Assembly (NCBI RefSeq): GCF_000189635.1
Contig: NW_002475930.1
Location: forward strand, 124,001-188,000
Source: Tetrahymena thermophila SB210
Lineage: Eukaryota > Ciliophora > Oligohymenophorea > Hymenostomatida > Tetrahymenidae
Direction of reading: 5' to 3'
DNA: 64,000 bases
Below are positions 35,673 through 49,000 of this stretch, in pieces. The notes below the pieces were generated by a model. That model saw only the letters and a program-made list of their open reading frames with translations. It did no database searches and was not told the DNA's origin. How positions within the stretch are numbered: position 1 is the first letter of the stretch; each line of letters begins with the position of its first letter. The position numbers and the translations under genes are program-made.

Positions 35673-37916
35673 TCATTTATTTGTTAAAACATCAGTTAAT
35701 ACTGATGCTAGAATTGATGCTACTGCTATAGCAATTGAATGGAGAATAACAAAAGTAACTTTGACTCCAAATAGAGTGAAAGGATTATATTCACTGTCAT
35801 AAATGAGCTCTTCTATGTGATTATCGTACTAATTGATTAGGTTATTAACATACTCTGTAAAATTAGTACAAGAAATTTCAGTAATTTTTTCTAAGGCCTT
35901 ATTGTATATGTAATTTTGTGATTTTTTTGGCACCTGTATATACTTTTTACCCACTAATAACATATCAGTAACTACTGTTTTGTTAGATGTAAGAATATTT
36001 TCTTATAATTCAAAAAGTTAGTTTATTTTTGCACCAGTAATTAGCATTCCAAATAGTATACCTAAAGTAAATACTAAATCACTGTAATTTTATATCAATT
36101 AGGCTGTATTCTAAAGGATAATACCAAATTACCCTAACACTATTTGTGCTAGATTACTAGCAACCCAAAAACCTAAATAAAAATAGAATCCTTACACTCT
36201 CAATAAATATGGTTTTCCGTATTCTAAGGCTACCTATCTCATTAAAGACCAACCCTTTAAATTAACACTTCTAAATATATTGATTGTTGGATATATTTTC
36301 TTCATTTCTAAGCTTCTTAATTTGTTTGGGGAAATCATAAATGTCAACTGCCTTAACATGTAGAGCTGTTATGATAATTAATTTATAAAAATGTATTAAC
36401 AAACTATTTTAAAAATGAAAAATATTTATTTACTTTTCTTAGCATATCTATCAAACCTCCAGTCATTATAGATCCACCAATACAGTACAAAGAAAATACC
36501 TGATAAGCAGAAGTAATAGCTATATAATATTCATGCCAGTTACCATAAGGGTTATGTGGATTTATCATACAATTATAAATTATTGGAGCAAGAGCCCTTT
36601 CTAAACTAAAGATGTAAACAAATTTAGATAAATGTTTAGTTAAGATACTACATCTACATTAGAATTTGTTTATCATGTCATGTAAAATAGCATAACCACA
36701 ATGCAATTAATCTGTTTCTTTCATTCTAGCTATAGGAGCTGTGATTTTAGTAGTAACGTCCTTCTTACTTTCAAGAGCCTTTTTCATTAGTTTAAAACTT
36801 TCAGCAATTCTCTCACCTGTATGCTTCTCTGGCTCAGTAATAAATTAGATGTAAAACAACCCTGGATCTATATCAAGAGTCCTTTAAACAAAATAAATTT
36901 AGTCTCCAACTACCTATTATTGTTATTATTTAAAATGCTAAATAAAGAACTAAGTAAATACATTAATTTTAAAAATAATTTAAAAATAGCTACTTTAGCA
37001 GACTATTTAACCCAGTCAGTTAAAAAGAAGTCTGAAACAATTTAATTATATTCTTAATCAAACTCTTTTATAAGTTTGATTGTTAAAGGATCGTATGTAG
37101 CGTATTTACAGGCAATAATCACGCAACGACATAGCACTACAGAAATATTATTTACTATTTCGATTTCAAGTTTGATAGTAGAGTTTTAAAGGCAAAAGAA
37201 AAAAATAATATTTGTAATGTTGATAGTGAAAAATATGAATTAAAAAAGGGCTGGTTTATTCCATCCATATAACAATAAATTCTTTGCTAAAGCTTTGCCT
37301 CTAAATCTAAGAAAGGGAATTATTAAAGGGCCAATTAGAAAGAAATAAAGAAAATGTATGATGAAAAACTCAAAAAATTGCCCGAACCTAAACTTGATGA
37401 AATAGTTTTTTATATTTTTAGGATCCTTTTTAGCCTTTTCATACAAGAGTTACTCTGTAGATTTTCTGTCTTCTTAAAAATAGTTTTCAGATAAAGACAT
37501 TGAAGAATTAAATGTCTTAAATTTTTAAAGTAAATGTTAGGGCTAAGTTGATTTTTAACTATAGTTAGTCATATCATTTTAATTTGCTTTAACTTATTTT
37601 GACTTTATATCAATTCCTTCATTCTATTTTTCAGCATCAATATAAATAACTTCATCTTAATCTTCTTCTTTGTCTGTTTCTGCTCTATTTGTAGCTTCTT
37701 CGTCATTTTGCATATTGATTTAAATTGATTAAACTATGTTTTCATTTTCTAAAAATTTATTTATTTATTAAAATTAGCTAAAATTGTAAAAGTGTATGTA
37801 TTTTTATAAATACCTATTCCTATCACATATTATTCATTATCTCCACTATTCTTTGGAACTTGATTAATACTTATCCCATCTTTTAGAGCAGCTCTAACTG
37901 CAAAAATAGAAGCCAT
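35673..37916 (-). CDS. Multi-pass membrane protein, tandem paralogue A
   Basis: Exon 1 (37814-37916) encodes MASIFAVRAALKDGIS and following residues. An 80-bp intron (37734-37813) joins in phase to exon 2 from 37733. Further introns occur between VKQSAK and the segment TLDIDPGLFYIQF, and after GGLIDMLRK. The Gln/Asp/Glu-rich N-terminus is followed by a membrane pair (FEFFIIHFLYFFLIGPLIIP, QFIFFTINITNIIFFFCL), then VVLCRCVIIACKYATYDP, a soluble loop (DPGLFYIQFITEPEKHTGER), more hydrophobic spans, and a C-terminal span after YNPFTLFGVKVTFVILHS. The stop is TGA 35673-35675. The next gene upstream is a clear paralogue with the same landmarks in the same order. I do not recognise the family. A receptor-like or channel-like role is possible but unproven. 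Starting at exon 1 rather than at the internal Met (37713) is supported by the splice phase. Confidence 0.72.
37734..37813 (-). other. First intron of paralogue A
   Basis: 80-bp intron, donor GTATTTATAA and acceptor AAACATAG, splitting a Val codon (G|TT). It links a short N-terminal exon to the main coding exon. Confidence 0.65.
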
Positions 37917-38466
37917 ATATATAATGTTTACTTCTTCAATTAATTATATTTCTTAATTAAATAACTTTGATGTAAAAAATAATCTATCTTTGTTATTTGG
38001 TATTAAGCAAAATGAGTTATTACTTAATTTTTTATTATTATATATTACATCAATAATGACACACAAATTGATTTAGCAAAAATTATCAAATCGAATATTT
38101 TATTATCAATTATATTATTATCGATCGATTTTAATTGTAACAAATTCATTTAATTTTTTCTACTTACTTCTGTATTTTTAAATTATACAGAAATATTATT
38201 CAAAAATACAATAAAAACTTCCAGAAATTTTTTTGTCAAAGATTATATTATATGTAGAAAAATAAAATACAAATTACAAATATAAATAATTATATAAATA
38301 AACAACTTTTGGTATATTCAGATAAGTGGACAGATTGATATAGACAAATTTATGGATATAAATTTATTTAAAGATATAAGTGGAAATATTGATAAGGTTG
38401 CACTTACATACATGAATAAAAACAAAAAATGATTTAGAAGAAAAATATTTAATTTACTAATTATTG
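37917..38466. other. Spacer between the tandem paralogues
   Basis: 550 bp of AT-rich DNA, probably the promoter of paralogue A and the 3' flank of paralogue B. No open frame. Confidence 0.65.
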
Positions 38467-40784
38467 TCAATGCTTTTTTGTTAGCTACGAAAGAACTGTA
38501 GCTGCGACACTTCCAAATGCAACAGCTGCACTTTAAAGCATAACAAATGTCACTTTTAAGCCAAATAGAGTAAATGGATTGTGGTTTTTATCATAAATTA
38601 ATTCGTTTATGTGGAAATCATAATGTTATAGAAGACTCTATATTTTTTATTCTGGACTTTCTTACTATTATTCCAGTAGTTTTTCTAATGCTTTTGTGTA
38701 AATAAAATTTTCTGAGTGATACTTTTCATTTAAAAAACCATTTATAATGAGCCCTAGATCAGATATTATTGTCTTGTTGGCATTTAATATGCTTTCTTAT
38801 AAATTAAAAACATCATTTATCTAAGCACCTGCTACAATAAGGGCAAAGACCAAAAACAAACTTACAATAGTATCGACATACAATTGAACAAGAAATATTC
38901 TTTCAAAAGTAGTGACAATCTTAAAAGCATCCAAAACTAAAATTATTATGCTGCCTATAATCCATATTCCTAAAAATGTAAACAATCCTTAAACTCTTAA
39001 GCTGTAAGCTTTTCCGTATTCCATACAAACTTTTCTTATTAGAGTCCATCCTTTTATTGTATAGCTGTTGAAAATATCTATTGTGGGTAAAATTTTTTCC
39101 ATATCTAAATTTTTTAATTTTCTTGGTGCGATCATAAATGAAAGTTATCTTTACATGAAAAGCTATTTGATTATTTAATAATATATGATGTTAAAAATAT
39201 TTAATTCATTTTTTTACAATTTTTGATATAAAATTATTAAAAGTTTTTTTGGTATTTAGAATAAAAGATATTTTATAATTCATATGATATTTTAAAGACT
39301 AACATGAGTTTAATTTTAAAAATTGGAGATTTTGATTTTTTTGTTATAAAAAAGAGAGTTAATAATATTTATTACCTTTCTTGTAGTATCGAAATAGCCT
39401 AGCACAGCTTACAAGCAAAAGAAGAGATACATATTAAAAACTTAGAATGTACTTACTACACCTATAAAGTATTCATGAGCGTGCATATATGGATCTGTTG
39501 GTTTACTGGAAATATGAAAAATAAAAGGAATCAGAGATCTCATTAATGAAAATACTACAGCACTTATAATCAAAAATTTTCTGAATTTTCTATGTTTTAA
39601 CTGATAAGTATCAATTAAATCTTTTAAAATTTCATAACCAAAGTATATTTTTTCTTGTTTTTCCTTTTTTGGCCTAACAACTGGAGGTGGTATCCTTTGA
39701 CAAAACTAATCGTTATCTCTGACTTACTTTAGGATGTCTTAATGCTCCTTCAATCGAGCATCAGTCTTTTGCTCTGGAGTTACCATAAATTATATATAAA
39801 ATAAACTAGGATCAATATTAAATGCCTTTTAACATTGTAATACTGAGCGATGGATAATCTTATTTAATTATTTAAAATTTTTAATTTTTAGAATGATGAA
39901 ATTAAAATTAATTTACTATTGGTGTTTAGCTTGTCCATCCTGCAAAAAAAAGCTCTGAATTCCTAACCTCGTTTGATAATATATTATCTCTTAAATATTA
40001 CATTTTTTTGCGATCGTAAGTAGCATATTTACAAGCTAAAACTACACATCTTGTTATCATAATTGCTATGATATTAATCATTTCTACTTAAAAAGTAACC
40101 ACATCACATTTTTTAGTGTAAAATACAGCAAATGCTGTAATATTTAAAAGATAGATTACGAACTACTAAATAGAAAAACCAGATATTCCTGAAAATTGCA
40201 TATTTCTAGATAAAGCTTTGCCTCTTAAATTAATCAGAGGTATAGCCAGTGGTCCAAGTAATACAAAATATATAAAGTGATAGCAGAAAAATTCAAAAAA
40301 GTATCTAAATCTAAATTGCTCAAAAAAATTATTATTAACACTTGGATTGAATTCATCATGAACATTTACTTCGTTTAATTTTTCTCTCTCCTTTGACTTT
40401 TTAATATCCTCCTTGAGATATAAATATTCTGCATCTGCTGATTGTTATGAATTTTACAATAATTGTTAAAATTTAATTAAGTGTTCCATATCTAAATCAT
40501 CCTTTTCATGCTTTTTAGAACACTAAGCGATAAGAGTAAGTTTTGTATTTAACTCATTTTTAGGTGAAGTTTCATTAGAGTTGCTGCTTTATTATGGAGT
40601 GTTTTGATTAATATCCAAAAGTCCATGTTTTTCTTTTTCGTTCACAAGTTAGCCTAATTCTATTTTAAAATAATTTCAAATTTTAACAAAAAATGCAATC
40701 AAGTTAGTCCTTACATATTATTCTATTTGAATTTTAATCCTAAATGCTAACTATAGAGTTAATGGTATATTTAGGGGTATTCAT
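38467..40784 (-). CDS. Multi-pass membrane protein, tandem paralogue B
   Basis: Exon 1 (40715-40784) starts MNTPKYTINSIVSIQDQ. A 55-bp intron (40660-40714, donor GTAAGG) joins in phase through a split TAA Gln codon to a Gln/Asn-rich segment. Then come landmarks shared with the gene to its left: FFEQFRFRYFFEFFCYHFIY, INLRGKALSRN, ITRCVVLACKYATYDR, FNIDPSLFYIQFMVTPEQK, and near the end NPFTLFGLKVTFVMLQS; stop TGA 38467-38469. Corresponding motifs in paralogue A are FRFRGKALAKN, RCVIIACKYATYDP, DIDPGLFYIQF and NPFTLFGVKVTFV. Both proteins share a Cys-containing CKYATYD motif after the second or third membrane span. The family is unknown to me. Same orientation and ~0.55 kb spacing point to a tandem duplication. 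Internal exon borders were not all resolved. Confidence 0.72.
40660..40714 (-). other. First intron of paralogue B
   Basis: 55 bp, GTAAGG…AAATAG. It splits a glutamine TAA codon as T|AA, which only makes sense in the ciliate code. Confidence 0.6.
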
Positions 40785-41354
40785 CCTCAAATTTAGTTTG
40801 TATTCAGTAGCCAAAAAATTTAATATTTATAACTAGTTGTTAAATATGGGTTCAGTTTTGTAATTATTTATTTATTTAGAACTAAAGAAAATAAAATAGC
40901 AAAGTTTAATACACAAATTAATAAATGCTTCATTCAATAAGTATTAATTATAATTAAAATTGTAAAAAAAATCATTCTTAACTTAATTTTTGCAAAGTTG
41001 CTTACTGAATTTATATCAAATTTTATTAAACAACAAAGAAAGATAAATAGAATATTAATTAATATTGATTCATTAATTTATAAACAGATAGATAATAAAT
41101 ATTTCTGTAAATATTATGGAAAATTTCCAATAACTTTTTATAGACAAAGTTGATAGTAAACTCTGAGTTTTACATATTTTAAATTTGTTTTGAATTTTCT
41201 ATATTAATAAGATAGAAATATTTATGAGTAGTCAGTCAATCATACTTCTAACATTAAAACACAAAAAATACAATACGATCTTAGTTAGTGCCAAGCACTA
41301 GAAAAATATAAATTTAAATTATCTATTTCAAAAACTACAAAGTATATTGCTTTC
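40785..41354. other. Intergenic region
   Basis: 570 bp between the start of paralogue B and the stop of the aldehyde dehydrogenase gene. It holds a small hairpin (tagtgc-caa-gcacta) at 41286-41300, just downstream of the ALDH stop, of unknown meaning. Confidence 0.6.
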
Positions 41355-44080
41355 TCAAAGATCGAACTTGATACCTTGAGCCAAGGGGAGAGATTTACCG
41401 AAATTGACAGTGCAAGTAGATCTTCTCATGTATTATTTCCATGAATCTGAACCACTTTCACGACCACCACCGGTTTCCTTTTCACCACCGAAAGCACCAC
41501 CTATTTCAGCACCAGAAGGACCAATATTTACATTAACAATACCAGTGTCAGCTCCCAAAGGACCAGTCCACTTAATTTTAATTTAAAAATAAAATTTTAA
41601 TTACAGAATATTAAATTTATAACTTCAGAATGATTCTTCTAATATTAGTAATTTTTATGTTATTTACCTTAAAGAGATTTTGGAGATTGCTAGTGAAAAG
41701 AGAAGCAGAAAGACCTTAAGGAACAGAGTTATTGATGGCAATAGCTTCATCAAGGTCATCAAACTTCATAATGTATAAAATAGGAACAAACAATTCATGT
41801 TGTAAGATAGGAGCATAAGGATTAGTCATTTCAACGATAGTAGGTTCAACAAAGTTACCAGGTCCATCCATAACCTTTCCTCCAGTTAAAATCTTACCAC
41901 CTTGTTCTTAGATTTACTTTAAACCATCTTCATAGATCTTAATTTGAGCCTTTGAATGTAAAGGACCACAAAGAGTGCCATTATTTAAAGGATCACCAAC
42001 AACGACTGATTTGTATGCTTTAACAAGTTTTTCCTTCAAAGATTCATACTTAGAAGAGTGAATTAACTATTTTATATTTAAAATAATTTTTTTTATTTAA
42101 AATTTCGATGCTATTTAAATTAATAAAATTAATTTGTTTTTCTTTCTATAAATTAATTTGGTAAAAAACCTAATTCTTTTTACAATTAACTAATTGATAG
42201 CTTTCTATCTATTTATATAATTAACTAATTCAATTTGCTTTTTTATTCTCAAAAATAAATATTATTTTTATTACAAGTCTTCTAAGGGAAGTACATCTTT
42301 GACCGCAAGTACCTACGGCAGCGAAGCAGGAAGCCTTTAATGCTAATTCTTCGTTGGCATCTTCACAAACAATTAAGCAGTTGTTACCACCCAATTCAAG
42401 GATAGTCTTACCAAATCTCTTGCTAACCTTTTCAGAGACGATTCTACCGACTTGAGTTGAACCAGTGAAAGAAATCAAGGGGAATCTCTTGTCTTCAACC
42501 ATCAAATTACCGATATCAGCTTCACCCATACACAAGGTTAAGGCAGCTTTGGGTAAATTATTCTTTTCTAAGATATCAATGATAATCTTTGTGCAAGCAA
42601 CACTGCAAAGAGAAGTAGAAGGAGAACCTTTCCACATAGTCAAGTTACCGCAAACAGCAGCAATCATGAAATTCCATCCAAAGACAGCAGTGGGGAAATT
42701 GAAAGCGGAGATGACACCAACTAAACCTATAATTTTGATATAATTTTTAAATTTAGAATAGAATTATCAAGTAGAAAAAAATATAATAAGATTTTTAAAT
42801 AAAATCTAAGGAATAATCAACGAATGAATAAATGAATGAATAATCCAATCAAAAAGATTAAATTTTTCTGGAAAGATATTTTGAAAAATCAGATTTTTTT
42901 GATAAAGTAATAAATATTAACAATTTTTTATATCTGATTATCTTAAATAAATCTTTTTATGATAATCAAAAAAATAAATAGAAGGTGGGGAGATCAAAAA
43001 TTTGTTAATAAGGAAAATATTAATAGTTTTTTGTATTATTTACTAACTCATTATTAAGCTAATAAAGGTTTATTTAAACGTAATAAAGATCTAAATAGAG
43101 AGTAGCTTAAGATTAATTTAATTACTGAATTTATTTAGACCTTCCATTAAAGTCAAAAATTGTAAATTTATTTATTTATTTTATAAATTTTATTACCAAG
43201 AGGGTTCCATTGCTCCATCATAAAGTGATCAGGACGTTCAGAAGGAATAATTTAACCATTGAGACTTCTAGATAAACCGCAAGCCATATCACAAATATCA
43301 ATAATTTCTTGAACTTCACCTTCTCCTTCAGCAACAATTTTACCTACTTCTAAGGAAACAAGTCTACCTAAAGCAGCCTTGTGCTTTCTGAAAGCGTCAC
43401 CAATTTAACGGACGATTTCACCTCTTCTGGGCAAGGGTAACTATAAGTATTTTTAATATTTAATTAAAAGAATTCATATTTGCAAATTTTAAAACTACCT
43501 TAACCCATTCAGCTTTAGCTTTATTCATATTTTGGACAGCTACTTCATATTCTTCAGGGGTAGCACCTCTAACTTCAGCGATAACCTAATAAAATAAAAA
43601 TAAAATTAATTTTCTGCTTCCTGCATTAGTATAATTTAGATTAAGTTCTCATTTGCAAATTATTAAGTCATAATTGGTCTTTTAAACTGACCATGTATTT
43701 AAAATTTCCAAATCAAGCTTTATGAGGTAAATGTCAAATAAGCCAAAACTTATCTGATTTCAAAACACTTATTGCCAAATTTATTTTCATCTGTTTAGAG
43801 CTCATTGGAATGTAAATTCTTTTTGAAAAATAACATCCAAAAGCTTTAAACAAAATAATTTTTGGAATTTTTTATTTATTTTTTAAGGTAATCATTATAA
43901 AATGCAAACTTTTAGTTAAAATAAAAATTGGATATTTACTTCGTTGTTGGTTGGGTTGACTGACAAGAAAGTTTTACCATTACCAGTCCACTTCTCACCA
44001 TCAAAGCAGCCGTGGTTAGTTTGTTCAAGACCTAATTCCTTAAGGAAAGGGTACTTTTCAAAGGCGAAAGTTTAAGACAT
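41355..44080 (-). CDS. ALDH7A1: ALDH7A1-type aldehyde dehydrogenase (antiquitin)
   Basis: Six exons, all in phase: 43940-44080, 43499-43585, 43197-43440, 42275-42726, 41668-42066 and 41355-41570, giving 512 aa. It matches antiquitin throughout: [20 protein letters not shown] at the start, [18 protein letters not shown], the NAD-binding FTGSTQVGR, the general-base Glu in [11 protein letters not shown], the catalytic Cys in [32 protein letters not shown], and the C-terminal [20 protein letters not shown] that marks the ALDH7 group. The enzyme oxidises α-aminoadipic semialdehyde to α-aminoadipate with NAD+ in lysine breakdown and also handles lipid-derived and betaine aldehydes. All catalytic residues are present. 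No obvious mitochondrial presequence is seen, so a cytosolic location is more likely. Codons are more GC-ending than in neighbouring genes, which suggests high expression. Confidence 0.95.
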
Positions 44081-44240
44081 TTTAAATTTTGATAATATTT
44101 TTTGCAAATTTATTTAATTTTTTGTTTGTTTATTAATTTTTTTTGTTGTTCAGATCTTTTGAAGAATTTATATTCACCAAAGTGTTAAAACTTATATTGA
44201 AATAAACAACCTTTTCTAATATTATTATTAAAGTATCAGA

Positions 44241-44495
44241 CTATCTAATATTGCCCATATTGTGGGGGATCTACAAATTTATTCAACTTGAGATTTCTTC
44301 CACTACTTATTTTTGCATCTAACTTGAGTCTACTTGTTTATATCTTTCCCACCTTTTATTCGTCTAGCATATCTTCCAGAAAACTTTTATTGAAGCTATT
44401 ATTACGTCACTAATATCCTGATACTGAGGGTGTTTTTATCTTAGCTTAACTTTCTTGACCTATTTTTAAAAATGTAATCCACCATCTAAGTATAT
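44241..44495 (-). pseudogene. Possible small or broken gene with in-frame TGA
   Basis: One minus-strand frame reads IGQESQAKIKTPSVSGYQ, then a TGA, then NNSFNKSFLEDMLDEQKVG and SSGRNLKLNKFVDPPQYGQY before a second TGA. Base composition is less AT-biased than the flanks, and codon choice in this frame follows the purine-first pattern of real genes here. The first TGA could be a true end with chance sequence after it, a single-base change from TGG, or a selenocysteine codon. Another frame starting at an ATG near 44480 is also open, so the reading is uncertain. No start codon or upstream exon was found for the preferred frame. Product unknown. Confidence 0.25.
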
Positions 44496-45805
44496 TTTTT
44501 ATAAAACTTAAAATAGTATTTTTTCTTTTTATTTTTATAAATATTTTTGGGTTTTTTTCAGTAATTTATTATTAAAACCAATTAATATTTAGCTAATAAA
44601 ATAAAAAAAATATTTATAAACTAATTCATTTTTATTTATTTTCTAAAAATAGTATTTTGAATATATTATAAATAATATAAAATTATGATATTAATCAATA
44701 TTTTATTGACTTTAATTAAAAAAATTTATTTTGAAAAATCAATTAAAAATACATTTATGAAATTTGATATTATTGATAAAACCATAATGATGATAAATGC
44801 TCAGAAATTAACTACTGAAGTTAAATAATAATTTTAGATAATAAACAAATAATAAAATTAATTTATTCCAAAGTTTCTGATAAAGCCATCATTATCATTA
44901 TTCATCAAAATATTCAAATTATTAATTTTTGTCAATAATTTTTTTGTAAATTTAAATCTTTGATTTAGAAAATTGCTAAAATAGTTTTATTCATTTTTCA
45001 CAATTGATAAAAAGTCTGTCAACAGCTTTTAAAATCAAACAATAATTTATTATTATATATTTTAATTAAAATAATTTTATTTACTTATTTTTTTAGCTAA
45101 AATTCAATTTTAATCTAATATTTTAATTATTTTAAATTTAAAATAGGAAAATAAAAAATAATTTGAAAAATTTTTAATTAATTTTAAGAATATAATTATT
45201 GATTTAATTCAATTTAAAATTTATTTATGATTTATTAACAAATTTTTCAAATTAATTTTAAGTTTAATTTAAAATAATAAAATTTAATTGCGAATTAAAG
45301 ATTAAATAATAAAAAAGACAACTATAATTCTTGAAAAAGTCAAATCACTTTTTTTAAAGTGAAAATATTAAGAGGTATTTATTAATTTTTTAATTTTTTA
45401 TATTAGAATTTTTTAAATCATTGCTCTTTTAAAAAATATTATTTTAATGATTTAAAAATCATTTTATTCTTATAATTTCTATTTTTTTTAGTTCTTTAAA
45501 AATAGAAAAATTTTTAATTTATAAATGAAAAATAATTATTAAAAAATAATTCTCTTTAAAATAAAGTAGAAGGAATTTATAGCGATATAAATAACATTGA
45601 TTCGCGGTTTATGAATTGGTTTTTTACTGAAATTGAAAATTTAAAAATTCAAAATCAAAATTTGATTTGTTAAGATTTTTAGTAATTTTTTCTATATATT
45701 GATTTTACTATTTAATTGAATAGATTTTTAAAGAGAAATTTCATTTAACAATAATATTAGATCAAAAAGATATTGATAAAGAAAGAGAGAAAGAATATAT
45801 TAAAG

Positions 45806-45830
45806 CATATATATATACATACATAAATAC
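45806..45830 (+). repeat. AT/ATAC microsatellite
   Basis: A run of 'atatatatatacatacata' in intergenic DNA. Simple slippage repeat. Confidence 0.7.
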
Positions 45831-46073
45831 AGTTTTAAGATAATAATAACAACACTCTCATTTTTATTTGGATTTACTTTGATTAATAAATAAGTAAACT
45901 TAATGTTCTTTTGATAATAAATCAATTAATTTGTATTCATAAAAAATAAAACAAGTTAAAAGGAAAAGAATAATAGTGTTTTCTGCTAAAATAACTAAAA
46001 TTATAAATTTTATAACTTAAATCTATAATAAATCTCAAAGAATTTAACACTAACAAACTATTATTTTAGGCAA

Positions 46074-49000
46074 ATGATTAAAGAAGCTGAGTGCTCTCTG
46101 AAAATTCCATAAACATTCTGCCAAGTCCACACTGAAAGATCAGTTCTTTCAGTATGTTTGGATCAAGATTGCTCATACAGAGGAATGTTCTGCTATCAGT
46201 GCATAAAATATCACTATTAGCATCTTGACAAGACTTTTGAAATTAAAGAGTTCCTTAATCTCATCAGTGAAAATATAAATGACCTCTCTTTTAATATGCT
46301 TCCTACTAGTCCCTCACCATCACTCAAAGATATTTATAAAAATAAATTTGATTAGCTTCATCTAAATAAGGAAAATCTCCTGAGATAAAAGGAATTGGTT
46401 ATCGAGGCAGTTTGCAAATATGTAGATTTGGCAATTGAGAATGCTGAAAATAAAGTTGAATTAATAGAAGTAATTTTAAATTTTTAATTATTTATTATAT
46501 ATAATTTGGAAAAGTAGAAATACTACTCATTCAATGAATCACTCATACAACAAATTTTATTAACTTTTTACAATCTAATAGATTATTTAATATAACTCAA
46601 TCAATTTATTTTATAAATTTAATTATTAAATTAAAAAGACTAAAAATCCTGCAAGCCAAGATACTCAGTCTTTATAGGAGTTAACTACTTATCAAGAAAA
46701 ATTTTTTGACCTGGCTAACTTGCAACCAGATGAGCTATATGATTTGTTAATATATTTTTCTAAATTCATTCATAAAGAAGATGACAAAATAGAAATTGTT
46801 AACTATTCTCCATCAAATGGATAAATTCCTAAAAGTTAGTCTTTGATGATTGAGAACGATCTAGACAACACAAGCTAAAATTTAAGAAACTCTGAGTTGG
46901 TTCTTTAGAAATTAACAGGAATATTAGATCATCTCCCTCCAGATGATAGAAGCGCTCACCAAAAATTAAGCTGCTTAAAAATAGCTCCATAATAAACACC
47001 TCGTCGTTTTGGTTAACCAGTCACTTTTCAACCAAATCCTAATCCTAGTTTTGGAGGATACAATAATACATACCACCATAACAGTATAAGTTTGAGTAAC
47101 CACTTTTAGAGAGCTTCTTCAAATCAAGGGAACAATTAGGGATAGATGAATAATATGAATAATCATGATAATAACCATAATAATAATATCAGAAATAACC
47201 ATTTTTCTAGCAGTAATAATTATTAAAACCAAAGTGGCTCTAACAGTGGATAAAACAGCAATAAATTTACTCATTACACAAATAATAATCCTTCTTAAAA
47301 TTCTAATAATACTTAATAGACAAGAGAGAGAGAAGAATCAAACAATTCTAACAATAATAACAATAACAATAATAATAGTAATAAAGAATAATCATAATAG
47401 AACAATGATGGAGGAGAGAATAGTAATAATGGGGCTTCCAGTTTTTTGTAGAAGTTTTAACAAAAATTAAATGAAAATAGTAAAAATTAAAGTGAAAGTT
47501 AACAAAATAGCTAAAGCAATAGCAGTAGCTCCACAGCTTAATCTTCATAATAGAACTCCTAAAATAACTCAAATAATATATCTTAGCAAATAAATAACAA
47601 TAAAGCATAAGGAAGTGGTTAAGCAAATATTACTAAACTCTAAAATTTAGTCTAGTAATCAAATGCCTAAATGGCTTAATCAAATAGTTAAACTTAATAA
47701 CTATAAGGATTTGCCTCTCTTGCATAACACTTTTAGTAATCATCACAGTAATAAAACTCAAATAATACTAGCTAAAATGAGAGCAATCGTATCTCCTACT
47801 AGCAAAAGAAATAATAAATAGCTAACTAAAAAAGGAACGAGTTATTTAGTGAGTAGAGACTTGCTTTGAGAAGTGTTGAGCATTTCTGTGATTCCTTAGA
47901 AGTTGGTTATAATACTGCGTGGTGTATATCATTTAGAACACAAAAAGAATGTGCTCTGAATGGTATATATCATATGCCCATTTTTGTTTATGATTCAACA
48001 GTTGGAGTTTCATTAGAGAGTGCTTATCTTCAATTAACCTTATTTGAAGGTAACAGCTCCTTTTCTAAAAAGCTTTATGAGCAATCGTTCTTATTAAAAA
48101 AGACAACCAAACATATCTCCTCTGATGAAAGTAATTTAATGAATGTACTTGAGAAATTGAATTTGAACACTTCATATAAATTGAGAAAAAATAGTGATTA
48201 CACAATTGTTATAAGAAATAAAACTTCTGAATAAGAAGATCCTTCAAGTTTAAAACAACTTTATATATTATATGGCGATGACTAATCTGAAGATCTTAAA
48301 AACTAGCCTGAGTCAGAAGGAGCAAAGCTAATCTCATTCATAAAAACTAATACAAGCAATCTTTCATAATAATTAGAAAATACAAAATTAATTACCTAAA
48401 GCAATGACTCTCTAGAAAATCCCCAATTAACTGATTATTTCGTACCTTATTTAAGCATTTCTCATCTCAGCTAGGAATAACAGCATTATAAAAATAATTT
48501 TTATAGCTCTACAAACCAAACTGGAGAAGATACTGTTCTTTAGAGCCTTCGTAAATACATTTTTAATATATATTTATTTTGATTTATTAATTTATTAAAT
48601 AATAGAAGAAAATGAATAAAAGACTCCAAAAAGGACAGAATATGAGCACAACCACATAGGAAATCATTATAATAGCAATAACAATAACAACTAATCTTAA
48701 AGTAAATTTAAATTTTCTGTTTTTACTAAATCTTATTAATTTAATTAAAAAATAGGAGGATTTAAAGATTTTATGAATAATTTTAAAATTGGAAATGGTT
48801 TAGGTGGTTAAAGTAGCAGCCAGCATGGAAACAATTAAAATAATGAAAATGATTTCAATAAATATAGTAATAGAACAAATTAGGGAAACAATAAGAGAAA
48901 GTATCTTGGTGGAGAAGGTTCTTAAACCAATTATAATAGCAGTCGCTCTAGTAACTCAAATCCTTATAGCAATAATTAAAGTAGTTCATATCAATAGTCT

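Larger units (their letters stand above)
44081..46073. other. Divergent intergenic region with a doubtful coding stretch
   Basis: 2 kb between the minus-strand ALDH gene and the plus-strand B-box gene. Most is AT-rich and non-coding. The part at 44227-44480 has coding-like composition on the minus strand and is listed separately. An AT dinucleotide tract lies at 45806-45830. Confidence 0.6.

Noticed and set aside
36248-36266. Sequence resembling the Tetrahymena chromosome breakage site
   Set aside because: Only a partial match, inside a coding exon of a macronuclear-type gene; functional breakage sites are removed from the macronucleus.
37201-37260. Apparent frameshift in paralogue A between the second membrane span and CLQNSTIK
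   Set aside because: A recount of the T run (seven bases) restored one continuous frame; it was a reading error.
42465-42743. 92-codon plus-strand frame
   Set aside because: Antisense to ALDH exon 4, which is certain.
47348-47626. Minus-strand Tyr/Cys-rich frame of 92 codons
   Set aside because: Mirror of the Asn-repeat (AAT/AAC) linker of the B-box gene.
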